DNA of 64,000 bases, from assembly GCF_004402015.1 (NCBI RefSeq), contig NZ_SOPW01000016.1:1-64000 (forward strand), read 5' to 3'. The stretch comes from Filobacillus milosensis (GTDB lineage: Bacteria; Bacillota; Bacilli; Bacillales; Alkalibacillaceae). The notes below the pieces were generated by a model that saw only the letters and a program-made list of their open reading frames with translations, was not told the origin of the DNA and searched no databases. Positions 34,327 through 43,401 of this stretch are shown here, one piece after another; the first letter of the stretch is position 1, and every line of letters begins with the position of its first letter. The position numbers and the translations under genes are program-made.

Positions 34327-34626
34327 GTTAAAACCTCTTTCTAATTCAAGAAAATTTATTCGTTCTAAGCCCATAAATTCCCTTGTACTTTTAACCCTTT
34401 ACCTATACTACTAATTGTAACATGTTATAGCAAGATGTAAGGTCTTCCAACACTTTACTATAACTCAGATCACAGGGATGATTCAACATTTTTTTCACCG
34501 TTTAGAGTTCTCCCCTACCTTAGTGCCCTCTGAAAACTTGTCATGCTTGTCTTAAATTCTCATATAGATTAAGTAAATGCGCCTTTAGTGTTTGGCGTCG
34601 AATTTTTCATTAAGGAGGGATGAAAC
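34327..34626. other. Divergent intergenic region rlmN / DoxX
   Basis: 300 bp between divergent genes. It should hold both promoters, but no strong -35/-10 pair, repeat or small gene could be identified by eye. Confidence 0.3.
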
Positions 34627-35007
34627 ATGGTTAACGTAACAACCACTCAGCTGATCCGTTATTTAGTCGGGTTTGTCTTTATTGTATCTGCACTCATGAA
34701 AGTAACCGGCAATGGGTTAGGAACGAATTTCGCAAACATGGGTTTCCCATCACCAATTACTATCATGTATCTTGTTGCTATTATTGAAATTATATGCGGC
34801 TTGCTTATTTTACTAAACCGTTATGTTAAACTAGCTACTATTCCACTCATGGTGATTGTCATTGGTGCTTTGATTGTGACAAAACTTCCAATGCTTCACG
34901 GTGGAATCGTTCATACGTTATTCCAAGCACGCTTAGATATTGTGATGTTAGGGCTTTTATTTTTACTTTATCAACAATATGACGGAAGCAAACTATTCAA
35001 GAAATAA
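34627..35007 (+). CDS. DoxX-family membrane protein
   Basis: A 126-residue protein with four helices (about 10-28, 45-65, 72-92, 100-118) and the DoxX-type start IRYLVGFVFIVSALMKVTGN with its KVTG motif. DoxX proteins are quinone-associated or redox-partner membrane proteins of varied role; in Bacillus related ones respond to oxidative or thiol stress. AAGGAGGGA precedes ATG 34627. It ends four bases before the convergent caspase-like gene, so terminators must lie within coding sequence or be shared. Confidence 0.8.
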   Translation: MVNVTTTQLIRYLVGFVFIVSALMKVTGNGLGTNFANMGFPSPITIMYLVAIIEIICGLLILLNRYVKLATIPLMVIVIGALIVTKLPMLHGGIVHTLFQARLDIVMLGLLFLLYQQYDGSKLFKK

Positions 35008-35010
35008 GTT

Positions 35011-35667
35011 TTACCAAATATCAAACACAGACCCGTGTTTTGTAGGATTACCAACTTTCTCTTCGGTTACTTGTTGGGTGTTTGGATTGTACTGATATTT
35101 CAACCACCCAACATATAACCCTTGTTTATTCGCCTGTTGTTCTTCCCACATATTGACACCACTTACCCATTCCCCTGTTGTGTCACCAGGTGGACTACCA
35201 GGTTTCGGAAAACTTGAACCATTTGCTGCGATGACTGTGCTTTTAGTGAGTTTAACTAATTCCTTTGGAAAGTCACTTGAAGCTACCCGACAACCCGTAA
35301 AAATGATTTCACTATCCTCACAAAATTGAACTTCCCCATTTCTGATTAAGCGAGCTAAATCACTTAAATATCTTGCATCATCATGGTCATACAATTGCTT
35401 TTTTAAATAGAATCCATTAAGATCTGGCCCACCAATTTTTACGCCGCCTCGATTACCATTTGAATCATAAGGCCACGCGTGTGAGAAGATAATTAATTTC
35501 TCGATGCAATCCCGACCATTATTAGAAACCTCTACTAGATGTTCTAATAAATTTTTACCCGATGTCCATTGCCTCGCATTTTCAAGTCCAACCGAATTAA
35601 CCGCCCAAGACTTAAAAGCCATTTCATCCTTACCGGTAGCCGCCAACGCTAATTTTTTTCTAGCCAT
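35011..35667 (-). CDS. Caspase-fold-like protein of unknown function
   Basis: A 218-residue protein not recognised as a named family. Two strand ends carry a His-Cys pair in the order and setting of caspase-like peptidases: His63 in KLIIFSHAWPYDSNGNRGG and Cys126 in SEIIFTGCRVASSDF, followed by STVIAANG. This resembles the SHG...GC pattern of DUF4347/CHAT-type domains, so the assignment is structural inference. There is no signal peptide. It is solitary, convergent with DoxX, with no visible toxin-immunity or sensor partner. Confidence 0.55.
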   Translation of the reverse strand: MARKKLALAATGKDEMAFKSWAVNSVGLENARQWTSGKNLLEHLVEVSNNGRDCIEKLIIFSHAWPYDSNGNRGGVKIGGPDLNGFYLKKQLYDHDDARYLSDLARLIRNGEVQFCEDSEIIFTGCRVASSDFPKELVKLTKSTVIAANGSSFPKPGSPPGDTTGEWVSGVNMWEEQQANKQGLYVGWLKYQYNPNTQQVTEEKVGNPTKHGSVFDIW

Positions 35668-35738
35668 TTTTTAATCACCTTTATATATTGATATTAATTA
35701 TATTTATGCGGGCGATTGACTCATGTTGAATATGAGAT

Positions 35739-35829
35739 TCTATAAGGACTTATCTCCTCTCTATGAGAAAATCTCTGCCTTCTACGAGAATTTAGCTGCT
35801 TTCTATGAGGCCTTGTTTTTTTCTATGAG
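35739..35829. repeat. Phased word array TCTATGAGAA, five units (array D)
   Basis: TCTATAAG (35739), TCTATGAG (35760), TCTACGAG (35781), TCTATGAG (35802) and TCTATGAG (35822): spacings 21, 21, 21, 20. Words match array H. It lies 32 bp beyond the TraB gene terminator. Confidence 0.85.
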
Positions 35830-35860
35830 AAAAACTTGGTTTATCATCAAGTTTTTACGG

Positions 35861-35894
35861 TAAAAAAAAGCGAGTGCCTCAAGAGCCACTCGCT
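35861..35894 (-). terminator. Terminator of TraB-family gene
   Basis: Minus-strand stem AGCGAGTG / CACTCGCT followed by eight T residues. Confidence 0.88.
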
Positions 35895-35906
35895 ACAACT
35901 TACTTT

Positions 35907-37073
35907 TTATAAATTTTCTAAGAACACACGGATGACATCAGCTCCCCCGATAAACGTACCTAGTGAGCTTCCAATATTAGCCATAACTACGATTAATAAA
36001 ACTCGTGTGACTTTGTTTTGCCAAAAGCCTTTTAAGGAATGAACATCTTCTGAAAGTCGTTCAAAGTCAGATACATTCGGCTTTCGAACAAAGGCTTGAA
36101 CGAAACCAGCAAACCATCCGGCTGCCAATAATGGATTCAATGAACTGATTGGGGCCACTATGAAGGCGGTGAGTATAGCCAGAGGGTGCCCCATGGCAAT
36201 AGCTACACCAATAGCAGAAAGCGAACCGTTCCACAAAATCCACGATAAAGCCTGATAAGTACCTGCCGATGGATTCGTAATAAAGGTATACACAATTACT
36301 GATAGAATAAAGATTGGGATTGCCCAGGCAATAATCTTTGGTGTTTTTGATTTTGGTGGTATTTTATTTAATTCTTTTAGATTATTTTCTCTATGGATTT
36401 CTTCTTTTACGCCTGGAACATGTGCCGCACCAAGAATAGCTACAACTTTATCCCCTGGCGCTTCTCTAATTTTTTGAGACAAGTATTGGTCACGCTCGTC
36501 AATTAAAGGTTTTTTCAGACGAGGGAATGACTGGCTGAACTCTTGCAGAACAGAATCCAACATATCCTGTGATTTCATGCGTTCGAGTTCTTCTTCTGAT
36601 ATTTCTTCATTATTAAATATGCTGTATACGATGCTCATAAGCAGCTTGAATTTCCCTTTAAATCCAAGGTTTCGCCAAATACGCGAGAATGTCACTTGGA
36701 TATTTCGGTCAGCTAAAACAAGATTGGCATCTGTTTCTTCAGCCGACTCAATCCCTTGAATCATCTCTTGACCTGGGTTAATTCCAAACTGTTTGGCCAT
36801 ACGGTTTTGGAAAGATGAAATCATCATGTTCATAAGAAGCATGGTGGCCTTCTTCTCTTTGATGACTTTAAAAACATCCATTTCCTTCCATTTATTACCG
36901 TCTTTGATTGATTTATAACGTTGTTGATCGAGCTCGACACAGACTGAATCTGGTTGCTCGGCTTCAATCACTTCTTTAACTTGCTCAGCACTTTGTTTCG
37001 ATACGTGTGCCGTACCGATTATAATAACTTCTTTTCCATCTAAATTTATTCGAGTGATATTTTCTTCTGACAT
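35907..37073 (-). CDS. TraB/PrgY-family membrane protein
   Basis: A 388-residue protein. Residues 1-225 form the TraB/Tiki-like domain with IIIGTAHVSKQSAEQVKEVI, CVELDQQRY and VVAILGAAHVPGV. These GTAH and GAAHV motifs carry the putative metal-binding residues. The C-terminal third has about four helices (IIAWAIPIFILSVIVYTFI and on). In enterococci PrgY/TraB inhibits peptide pheromone; elsewhere the function is unknown. A membrane-bound metallopeptidase is a reasonable inference. AAGAGGG precedes ATG 37073. A second protein of the TraB/GumN superfamily is encoded at 42391. Confidence 0.88.
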   Translation of the reverse strand: MSEENITRINLDGKEVIIIGTAHVSKQSAEQVKEVIEAEQPDSVCVELDQQRYKSIKDGNKWKEMDVFKVIKEKKATMLLMNMMISSFQNRMAKQFGINPGQEMIQGIESAEETDANLVLADRNIQVTFSRIWRNLGFKGKFKLLMSIVYSIFNNEEISEEELERMKSQDMLDSVLQEFSQSFPRLKKPLIDERDQYLSQKIREAPGDKVVAILGAAHVPGVKEEIHRENNLKELNKIPPKSKTPKIIAWAIPIFILSVIVYTFITNPSAGTYQALSWILWNGSLSAIGVAIAMGHPLAILTAFIVAPISSLNPLLAAGWFAGFVQAFVRKPNVSDFERLSEDVHSLKGFWQNKVTRVLLIVVMANIGSSLGTFIGGADVIRVFLENL

Positions 37074-37237
37074 AACAGACCCTCTTAACCTAAAATTTGT
37101 TACATAAAAATAGTGTATCATTAAATTTACGTTTACAAATAACATTTTGTTAACTTTATCGGAAAATTTAAACTTATAGCAAGCTGAAACACCTATGGGC
37201 TTATGGTAGAATAGTTTAAAAAAGAGAGTGGGATTCC

Positions 37238-38842
37238 GTGACAGATTGGTGGAAGAAGTCAACCGTCTATCAGATTTACCCTCGTAGTTTTATGGATTCT
37301 GATGGTGATGGGATAGGCGATATTCAAGGTATTATACAAAAGCTAGATTATTTAAAGAAACTTGGAATCGATATCATTTGGTTGAGCCCGGTATATGACT
37401 CGCCAAATGATGATAACGGTTACGATATACGAGATTACTATAAGATTATGCGTGAGTTTGGCACGATGGATGATTTTGATGAGATGTTGGACGCTATCCA
37501 TCAACGTGGGATGAAGTTGATGATGGATTTAGTTGTGAATCATACGTCGGATGAACATAAGTGGTTTCAGGAGCACGATGACTTTTATATTTGGCGAGAC
37601 GAACCGAATAATTGGAAGTCTGTGTTTAGCGGGCCGGCTTGGGACTACGATGAAGCTCGCGAGCAGTATTATTTACATATCTTTTCTAAAAAACAACCGG
37701 ATTTGAATTGGGAGAATCCTAAATTAAGAGAAAAAGTGTATGAAATGATGCGCTGGTGGCTCGACAAAGGTGTTGATGGCTTCCGGATGGACGTGATTAA
37801 TTTTATATCTAAGGATCCAGCGTTACCGGACGGACCAGATGGCGATGGCAGTCAGCACTTTATGAATGGGCCACGCATACATGAGTTTTTGCGTGAGATG
37901 AATGATGAAGTTTTATTGAAGTATGACTGTGTGACGGTTGGTGAGATGCCCGGTGCAGGGACTGATGACGCACGTATATATACAGATCCGGAGAACCGTG
38001 AAGTGAATATGATCTTTACGTTTGAACACATGGATTTAGACGGTGGCCCAGGCGGTAAATGGGATTTTAGAGAATTGAATTTAGTTGATTTAAAAGAGAA
38101 TCTGGAAAAGTGGCAACACGCTCTGCATGGTGTAGGTTGGAACAGTTTATATTGGAATAACCATGATCAGCCCAGGATTGTTTCGCGGTTTGGAGATGAT
38201 GACGACTTTCGAGTGAAATCGGCTAAGATGCTTGCGACGTGCCTACACATGATGCAAGGCACTCCTTATATTTATCAAGGTGAAGAGATTGGTATGACGA
38301 ATGTCACGTTTGATTCGATCGATGATTATAAAGATATAGAGACGTTGAATATGTATAAGGAAAAACTTGAAGCCGGTGTGGGGCACGATGATATTATGCG
38401 CTCGATCTATGCGAAAGGTCGCGACAATGCACGCACGCCGATGCAGTGGTCGAAGGATGCGAATGGTGGGTTTACATCTGGTGAGCCTTGGATTGCTGTT
38501 AACCCGAATTATAGGGAAATTAATGCCGATGCTGCGCTTGAGGACACTGATTCAATTTTTTATTACTATCAAAAGTTGATTGAGTTGCGTAAGTCGGAAG
38601 ACATTATTACAGATGGCGACTTTCGTTTATTACATCGTAATCATCCTGAAGTATTTGCGTATGAGCGTGTTCATGGTGTTGCCCAACTTGTTATTTACTG
38701 TAATTTCAGCTCAAATGAACACCGCTTCGATCGGCCTCATGGTGAGGTGTTGATTCAGAATTATGATGGGTTAGCTTCTGGTGATGAGCTCGTGCTTCGT
38801 CCATGGGAAGCAGTTGTTTTTGACCAGAGAAAGGGGAAATAA
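37238..38842 (+). CDS. Alpha-glucosidase (GH13, oligo-1,6-glucosidase type)
   Basis: A 534-residue GH13 hydrolase. It begins WWKKSTVYQIYPRSFMDSDG, with calcium-loop DGDGIGD, VVNHTSDEHKWF (conserved His), nucleophile Asp in GFRMDVINFIS, acid Glu in VGEMPGAG and transition-state Asp in NNHDQPR. It hydrolyses isomaltose, maltose or sucrose ends in the cytoplasm. It is one base from the glucokinase gene, so liberated glucose can be phosphorylated at once. Starts at GTG 37238 with AGAGAGTGG upstream. Confidence 0.92.
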   Translation: MTDWWKKSTVYQIYPRSFMDSDGDGIGDIQGIIQKLDYLKKLGIDIIWLSPVYDSPNDDNGYDIRDYYKIMREFGTMDDFDEMLDAIHQRGMKLMMDLVVNHTSDEHKWFQEHDDFYIWRDEPNNWKSVFSGPAWDYDEAREQYYLHIFSKKQPDLNWENPKLREKVYEMMRWWLDKGVDGFRMDVINFISKDPALPDGPDGDGSQHFMNGPRIHEFLREMNDEVLLKYDCVTVGEMPGAGTDDARIYTDPENREVNMIFTFEHMDLDGGPGGKWDFRELNLVDLKENLEKWQHALHGVGWNSLYWNNHDQPRIVSRFGDDDDFRVKSAKMLATCLHMMQGTPYIYQGEEIGMTNVTFDSIDDYKDIETLNMYKEKLEAGVGHDDIMRSIYAKGRDNARTPMQWSKDANGGFTSGEPWIAVNPNYREINADAALEDTDSIFYYYQKLIELRKSEDIITDGDFRLLHRNHPEVFAYERVHGVAQLVIYCNFSSNEHRFDRPHGEVLIQNYDGLASGDELVLRPWEAVVFDQRKGK

Positions 38843-38843
38843 C

Positions 38844-39701
38844 ATGAAGGTTCTTGGAGTAGATATTGGCGGAACAAAAGTAAGGTTGGGTGTTGTAGAT
38901 GATTCAATGAACGTCGAACTTGATTATAAAGTCCCAACTGCTTTTCCGCTGTATGATTTGTTAGAAAAAGAGGTTCTTAAAATTATAGATGAACACCCTG
39001 ATGTTGAAGCGATTGGTATAGGAACACACGGCTTTGTCGATTCGAAAAACGGACGCATTGTGTATGCGACTGAACTATTGCCGGGATGGACTGGTACTGA
39101 GGTGAAGGCACAGCTTGGAAAAGTTACGGGTCTGCGTGTTGAAGTCGATAACGACGCAAATTGCGCTGCATTGGCTGAGGCGAAAATTGGTGCGGCGAAA
39201 GAATACGACCGTACGGTTTGCTTAACGCTTGGGACAGGCCTTGGCGGCGGTGTCATTATCGATGACTTCTTACTGTCAGGTGGGCCGAATGGCGGTGCGG
39301 CTGAACTTGGACATATGACACTTTACCCTGGTGGCGTGGAATGCCCATGCGGTCGACGTGGCTGCTTTGAACAATACGTATCTGGCAGTGCCTTGCGCCG
39401 TCGTATTGAGGAAGCTGGGTTGCCTTATACGCCAGAGGAACTGTTCACAGCTGATGACGCTGGCGCTAAGAAGCTGATTCGCGAATTCACTTACGATTTA
39501 GCGGTTGTGATCAGTTCGCTTCAAGCCACATTCGATATGGAAGTGGTTGTGATTGGAGGCGGTGTGTCCGAAGCATCCGATTACTGGATGGAAGGCCTGA
39601 TGGAACAACTCAAGCCAATGCTACTGAACGACCTCGATATCAAAATTGCTCAATTTAAAAACGACGCCGGCATGTTCGGCGCCGCTCAGTTAGTTTTATA
39701 A
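38844..39701 (+). CDS. glcK: ROK-family glucokinase
   Basis: A 285-residue ROK kinase. Phosphate-binding VDIGGTKVRLGVV is at the start, LGTGLGGGVI is the ATP/sugar loop, GHMTLYPGG carries the catalytic vicinity, and the zinc motif is CPCGRRGCFEQYVSG. It phosphorylates glucose at O6 using ATP. Operonic with the alpha-glucosidase (stop and start separated by one base). AAGGGGAAAT precedes ATG 38844. Glucokinase is the most likely role, though other ROK sugars cannot be excluded. Confidence 0.87.
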   Translation: MKVLGVDIGGTKVRLGVVDDSMNVELDYKVPTAFPLYDLLEKEVLKIIDEHPDVEAIGIGTHGFVDSKNGRIVYATELLPGWTGTEVKAQLGKVTGLRVEVDNDANCAALAEAKIGAAKEYDRTVCLTLGTGLGGGVIIDDFLLSGGPNGGAAELGHMTLYPGGVECPCGRRGCFEQYVSGSALRRRIEEAGLPYTPEELFTADDAGAKKLIREFTYDLAVVISSLQATFDMEVVVIGGGVSEASDYWMEGLMEQLKPMLLNDLDIKIAQFKNDAGMFGAAQLVL

Positions 39702-39705
39702 TGAG

Positions 39706-39734
39706 AAAATCCGCCTTGAGGGCGGATTTTTTCG
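39706..39734 (+). terminator. Terminator of alpha-glucosidase/glucokinase operon
   Basis: AAAATCCGCC / GGCGGATTTT with loop TTGAG, then TTT. Confidence 0.9.
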
Positions 39735-39751
39735 TTGTTATCTTAAAACTT

Positions 39752-39862
39752 ATTTGCTCTTTTTATAATTTTATTTGCTTCTTCAAAATTTATATTTGCT
39801 CTTTTGAAAATTTTATTTGCCTATTTTAAAAATTTATTTGCTTATTTTTGAATTTTATTTGC
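39752..39862. repeat. Phased word array TTTATTTGC, six units at exactly 21 bp (array E)
   Basis: ATTTGC starts at 39752, 39773, 39794, 39815, 39836 and 39857, each exactly 21 bp apart. The last two units lie inside the 3' end of the NERD gene and encode its tail RQIKFKNKQINF; the other four lie beyond its stop codon. Confidence 0.92.
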
Positions 39863-40866
39863 CTATCTTGATATAACTTAACCAAATACTCTAAATAACC
39901 AAAATCCTTTTCGTAAGAATATTCCAATCTATGCTTTCTTCCTTTGTTTTTCCCATATTTATTATAATTTTCACGGCCCAACATTCGGCTAGCTGTATAA
40001 ACTGACTTTACTCCCGTCATCTCTCGAAATTCTGCATTTGTTAGCGTCGGCCCCACAAGCAAATAGCGATCCTTAATAGCATTAATGTGTGCATCTCCAG
40101 AGCGGCTGCCGCATCGATTACATTCCCAACGCATGCGCATCATCCTCATCCCCAGCCTTCCACACTCCATACAGAACACACCTTTATTCCATTCATGTTC
40201 AACAATGCCGAAGCGCCGGTCTGGGTATGTGACATATGGTTCATGGGCATCAAGAAAAGCGTGTCCAAGGCGGCTTATTTCTTTTCTCGAAATAATTTGT
40301 CTAGAATACTGGCTTGAAATCTCACGTAGTCTGCTCGACAACCTGTTGACGGGAATGATTTTTTCTTTATATCGTGAATCACCAGATGGCCGGAAACTTG
40401 GGTTGGTCATAACGACCAATGTCTCAATTGGGATGTCTGGATAGTTAAACATTTCCATCCATACTTGAAGCAGATACCGCTGTTCTTCTACTTGGAGAAC
40501 AGGATCGTCATAAACACGAACTTCATCGCCGCGTTTTTGAACCACTCGATAGAAATCACTGTCAAAAGCAACATCATCGCTATAGTTCTTCGCTTCCATT
40601 ATTAATAAAAACCTTGGTGTCAGAACTAATGAATCCATTTGAAAGTATGCACCGTTTAATGGCAAGCGTAATTGGAATAGTAAGTCATGAGAAAAATCGA
40701 TCTTACTAATTGGATACATTAACTTCTTTTCACCGTAATAACCTGCACGTTCCTTACCTACTGCGTTCACGATAAAGTTGTGTTTTGAGTGGTGAGTGGG
40801 CAGCCTTAACAACAAACTTTCCACCATCAGTTGGTACGGTTGAATTGACAAAGGTTTGATAATCAT
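39826..40866 (-). CDS. NERD-domain protein (nuclease-related)
   Basis: A 346-residue protein. Residues 40-160 form a NERD domain: GEKKLMYPISKIDFSHDLLF, MDSLVLTPRFLLIMEAKNYS (the D...E-x-K restriction-enzyme-like core) and a VQKRG strand. A zinc-ribbon-like segment FCMECGRLGM...WECNRCGSRSGD lies at about 225-260, followed by a helical DNA-binding-like region. NERD proteins are predicted nucleases of unknown role. ATG 40866 follows GGAGG at nine bases. The C-terminal dozen residues are translated from array E, an unusual gene end. Confidence 0.82.
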   Translation of the reverse strand: MIIKPLSIQPYQLMVESLLLRLPTHHSKHNFIVNAVGKERAGYYGEKKLMYPISKIDFSHDLLFQLRLPLNGAYFQMDSLVLTPRFLLIMEAKNYSDDVAFDSDFYRVVQKRGDEVRVYDDPVLQVEEQRYLLQVWMEMFNYPDIPIETLVVMTNPSFRPSGDSRYKEKIIPVNRLSSRLREISSQYSRQIISRKEISRLGHAFLDAHEPYVTYPDRRFGIVEHEWNKGVFCMECGRLGMRMMRMRWECNRCGSRSGDAHINAIKDRYLLVGPTLTNAEFREMTGVKSVYTASRMLGRENYNKYGKNKGRKHRLEYSYEKDFGYLEYLVKLYQDRQIKFKNKQINF

Positions 40867-40931
40867 GCATTTTGCCTCCAGCATTTTTATAAAAACATAA
40901 TAGCCGAAATTTCAACCAGACTCAAAACACT

Positions 40932-40969
40932 GAAAACCCGCATTCCACCTAGGGAAAAGCGGGTTTTCT
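40932..40969 (-). terminator. Terminator of pgi
   Basis: Minus-strand GAAAACCCGC / GCGGGTTTTC hairpin with a 17-base loop. Confidence 0.75.
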
Positions 40970-41026
40970 AACACCTTTTGTTTACTTTTTAACTCAAACA
41001 AACTCGAAAATCTAAAAACTATCTTT

Positions 41027-42304
41027 TTAATACCCTGGCTTTTTCAACAACTTAAATATAGCTGTCTTGTAGTCTTCCACTCCTGGCTGGTTAAATGGGT
41101 TGATGTCTAATAAGTAAGCACTATATGCGCAGGATAGCATGTAGAAATACAATAAGTACCCAAGGTTATACTCATCAAGCTTGCTTACATGGATGCCGAT
41201 TTGAGGAACACCACCTGACAAATGTGCCTCAGAAACGCCCTTATAAGCAACTAGATTAAAATCATGCAATGATAAACCAGACAAATAGTTTAGCTGATCT
41301 GCGTTATTTTCAGCTTCAAACACTTCCAAGTCTTCATCCGCTTCATCCACAATCAAGAACGACTCCATTAAGTCGCGCTTTCCGTCCTGGATGTATTGAC
41401 CTAATGAGTGCAGGTCAGTGGTGTAAACTACCGATAAAGGCAAAATTCCTTTATGCTCCTTACCTTCACTTTCACCAAATAATTGCTTCCACCATTCCTG
41501 AACAAAACTTAGCTTCGGTTCAAAAGTTGCCAACACTTCATTCGTGTAACCCTGCTCATATAAATCATGGCGAATGGCCGCATATCGAATGGCCGCGTTA
41601 TCCTCAGCATCAAACGCCTTCAACTCATTTTCCGCAGCACGAGCTCCTTCAACCAACCCTTCAACATTAAATCCAGCAGCTGCAATTGGTAACAAACCAA
41701 CAGCCGTAAAGACAGAGTAACGTCCACCAACATCATCAGGCACTACAAAACGTTTATAGCCTTTTTCTTTCGCCAGTGTTAACAGTGCGCCTTTTTCTTC
41801 GTCCGTTGTAACATAAATGCGTTCGGCTGCTTCATTTCCATAACGCTCTTTCATATATTTTTGTAAAAACCGAAAAGCCAACGCGGGCTCAGTCGTCGTT
41901 CCTGACTTTGAGATCACATTTAAAGCCACTTCACGGTCATCAACGTACGCCATTAATTCCTTCAAATAAGCGCCGCTCACTTGATGGCCAGCAAACAACA
42001 CTTCGAAATCTGGGTTTTTATCAAAATAAGGTTGAAGTGCCTCAATGACAGCTTTCGCACCTAAATATGATCCACCGATTCCGATAACGATTAACACATC
42101 AGCCTGTCCACGAATCGCTTCAGCTGTAGATTTTATGTTATTTAAAAAAGACTGGCTTAATCCAGACGGCCAATCCAACCACCCTAGAAAGTCAGAGCCA
42201 GCACCTGTCTTTTCATACAAGCCATCATGAATCTGCTTAAGCTTTTGTTTTTTATCGTCAGTCATGACATCAGCATAATTTCCCGAATATGTAACGTTAA
42301 CCAT
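41027..42304 (-). CDS. pgi: Glucose-6-phosphate isomerase
   Basis: A 425-residue enzyme interconverting glucose-6-phosphate and fructose-6-phosphate. Motifs are VIGIGGSYLGAKAVIEAL, VISKSGTTTEPALAFRFLQK, the GGRYSVFTAVGLLPIAAAG loop and the catalytic His/Lys region near GVPQIGIHVSKL. Length is typical for Bacillus Pgi (about 450) with a slightly shorter N-terminus. ATG 42304 follows AAAGGGG at seven bases; the frame is open upstream to 42340 without a better site. Links the neighbouring maltose/glucose genes to glycolysis. Confidence 0.96.
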   Translation of the reverse strand: MVNVTYSGNYADVMTDDKKQKLKQIHDGLYEKTGAGSDFLGWLDWPSGLSQSFLNNIKSTAEAIRGQADVLIVIGIGGSYLGAKAVIEALQPYFDKNPDFEVLFAGHQVSGAYLKELMAYVDDREVALNVISKSGTTTEPALAFRFLQKYMKERYGNEAAERIYVTTDEEKGALLTLAKEKGYKRFVVPDDVGGRYSVFTAVGLLPIAAAGFNVEGLVEGARAAENELKAFDAEDNAAIRYAAIRHDLYEQGYTNEVLATFEPKLSFVQEWWKQLFGESEGKEHKGILPLSVVYTTDLHSLGQYIQDGKRDLMESFLIVDEADEDLEVFEAENNADQLNYLSGLSLHDFNLVAYKGVSEAHLSGGVPQIGIHVSKLDEYNLGYLLYFYMLSCAYSAYLLDINPFNQPGVEDYKTAIFKLLKKPGY

Positions 42305-42349
42305 TCTGTTACCCCTTTCTCTCCACTTCTTGTCACTCATTATATAGAA

Positions 42350-42385
42350 AATAAAGAATAGCCGCTACCTCAATGTAGCGACTAT
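42350..42385 (-). terminator. Terminator of TraB/GumN lipoprotein gene
   Basis: Minus-strand stem ATAGTCGCTAC / GTAGCGGCTAT followed by TCTTTATTTT. Confidence 0.75.
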
Positions 42386-42390
42386 CTTTA

Positions 42391-43401
42391 TTAGTGAACG
42401 CGTTCAACATCATACCCATTCTCTTTTAAAATTGAACCGATATGTGGCTCTTGAATTAAATGTAACGAACCGACGATGACAAAATACGTTTTCTCGTCTC
42501 CAGATTCTAGGAACTTCATGATTTGATCAGCCATATTGTAATTTCGGTCATCATTTAATGCTTTTAGATAAGCTTCAGCATTTGGATGTTCTTCTTCAGA
42601 ATCTTCAACTAACATATCGAGCAAGGCTTCTTTGTCACCTTCACGATAAATATCTAACATCTCGTTTATTTCTTCTTTATATTGCCCGGAAACGGCCAGC
42701 ATCTCTTTTAACATTTCAATTTGATAGTCTTCTGATGCAGCAGTTGCGAGAAGGTTGAGCTGTTGTTCCATCGTTTCTAGTGCAACCACCTCTTTTCCAT
42801 CCATATCCGCTTTATTTAAGAAATATTGATCGACACCAAAGGTATAACCGAGTTCTTGTGCTTTTAATTGTTGAATTAAATTAGATATAAACCATGGCTT
42901 ATATGTTTCGAACTTCTTCATTTGCATACCGAATCCTTCGATAGTGGTCGAGACCTCTTGATAGAGTTCATCAGAAACATGGTCTTTAAGCTTTGTTCCG
43001 TCTTGGTATGTTCCAAGCTCCTTGTACAATTGATTCGCCTTACCTAAATCGATATTATTCATATCAACTTCTGGTACGACAACATCCGCTTTTTGATAAG
43101 CTTGTTCAATTTCTGTATGTAAAGGGTATAAGCTTTTTGGTCCAACGTGAATGGTACCTTGTAAATAAACTGTAACTCCCTCATTTTCTACTTTCCATAA
43201 GAAACCTCCAGGGCCATCTTCTCGACCTACCGTTTTGTCTTCTGAATTCTCTTCTTCAGTAGACTCGTTTTCAACTTCTTCCTGTTCTTCGGTATTCGTT
43301 TCTTGTGATTCGTCCGTTTCTTTTGGTTGTTCGTCTGCGTTACAGGCGATTAACCATAAGGACAAAAACAGTATTGCAATAACCTTTAAGTAATTTTTCA
43401 T
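42391..43401 (-). CDS. TraB/GumN-family lipoprotein
   Basis: A 336-residue lipoprotein: signal KVIAILFLSLWLIACNAD with lipobox LIAC. A long acidic linker rich in Glu, Gln, Ser and Thr (about 24-60) follows. The TraB/GumN domain carries VYLQGTIHVGPKSLYPLH (GTIH motif), VVPEVDMNN and YFVIVGSLHLIQEPHIGSIL (GSLH). The His and Glu residues are those proposed as metal ligands in Tiki-type proteases. It would act at the outer membrane face. Substrate unknown. The acidic linker suits a salt-exposed protein. Confidence 0.87.
   Translation of the reverse strand: MKNYLKVIAILFLSLWLIACNADEQPKETDESQETNTEEQEEVENESTEEENSEDKTVGREDGPGGFLWKVENEGVTVYLQGTIHVGPKSLYPLHTEIEQAYQKADVVVPEVDMNNIDLGKANQLYKELGTYQDGTKLKDHVSDELYQEVSTTIEGFGMQMKKFETYKPWFISNLIQQLKAQELGYTFGVDQYFLNKADMDGKEVVALETMEQQLNLLATAASEDYQIEMLKEMLAVSGQYKEEINEMLDIYREGDKEALLDMLVEDSEEEHPNAEAYLKALNDDRNYNMADQIMKFLESGDEKTYFVIVGSLHLIQEPHIGSILKENGYDVERVH

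Noticed and set aside
39752-39825. Array E as a translated heptad-repeat gene
   Set aside because: Beyond the NERD stop codon there is no start and the frame closes repeatedly; only two units are coding.
41269-41670. 133-codon frame opposite pgi
   Set aside because: Antisense to an unmistakable pgi; His/Pro-rich composition typical of shadow frames.
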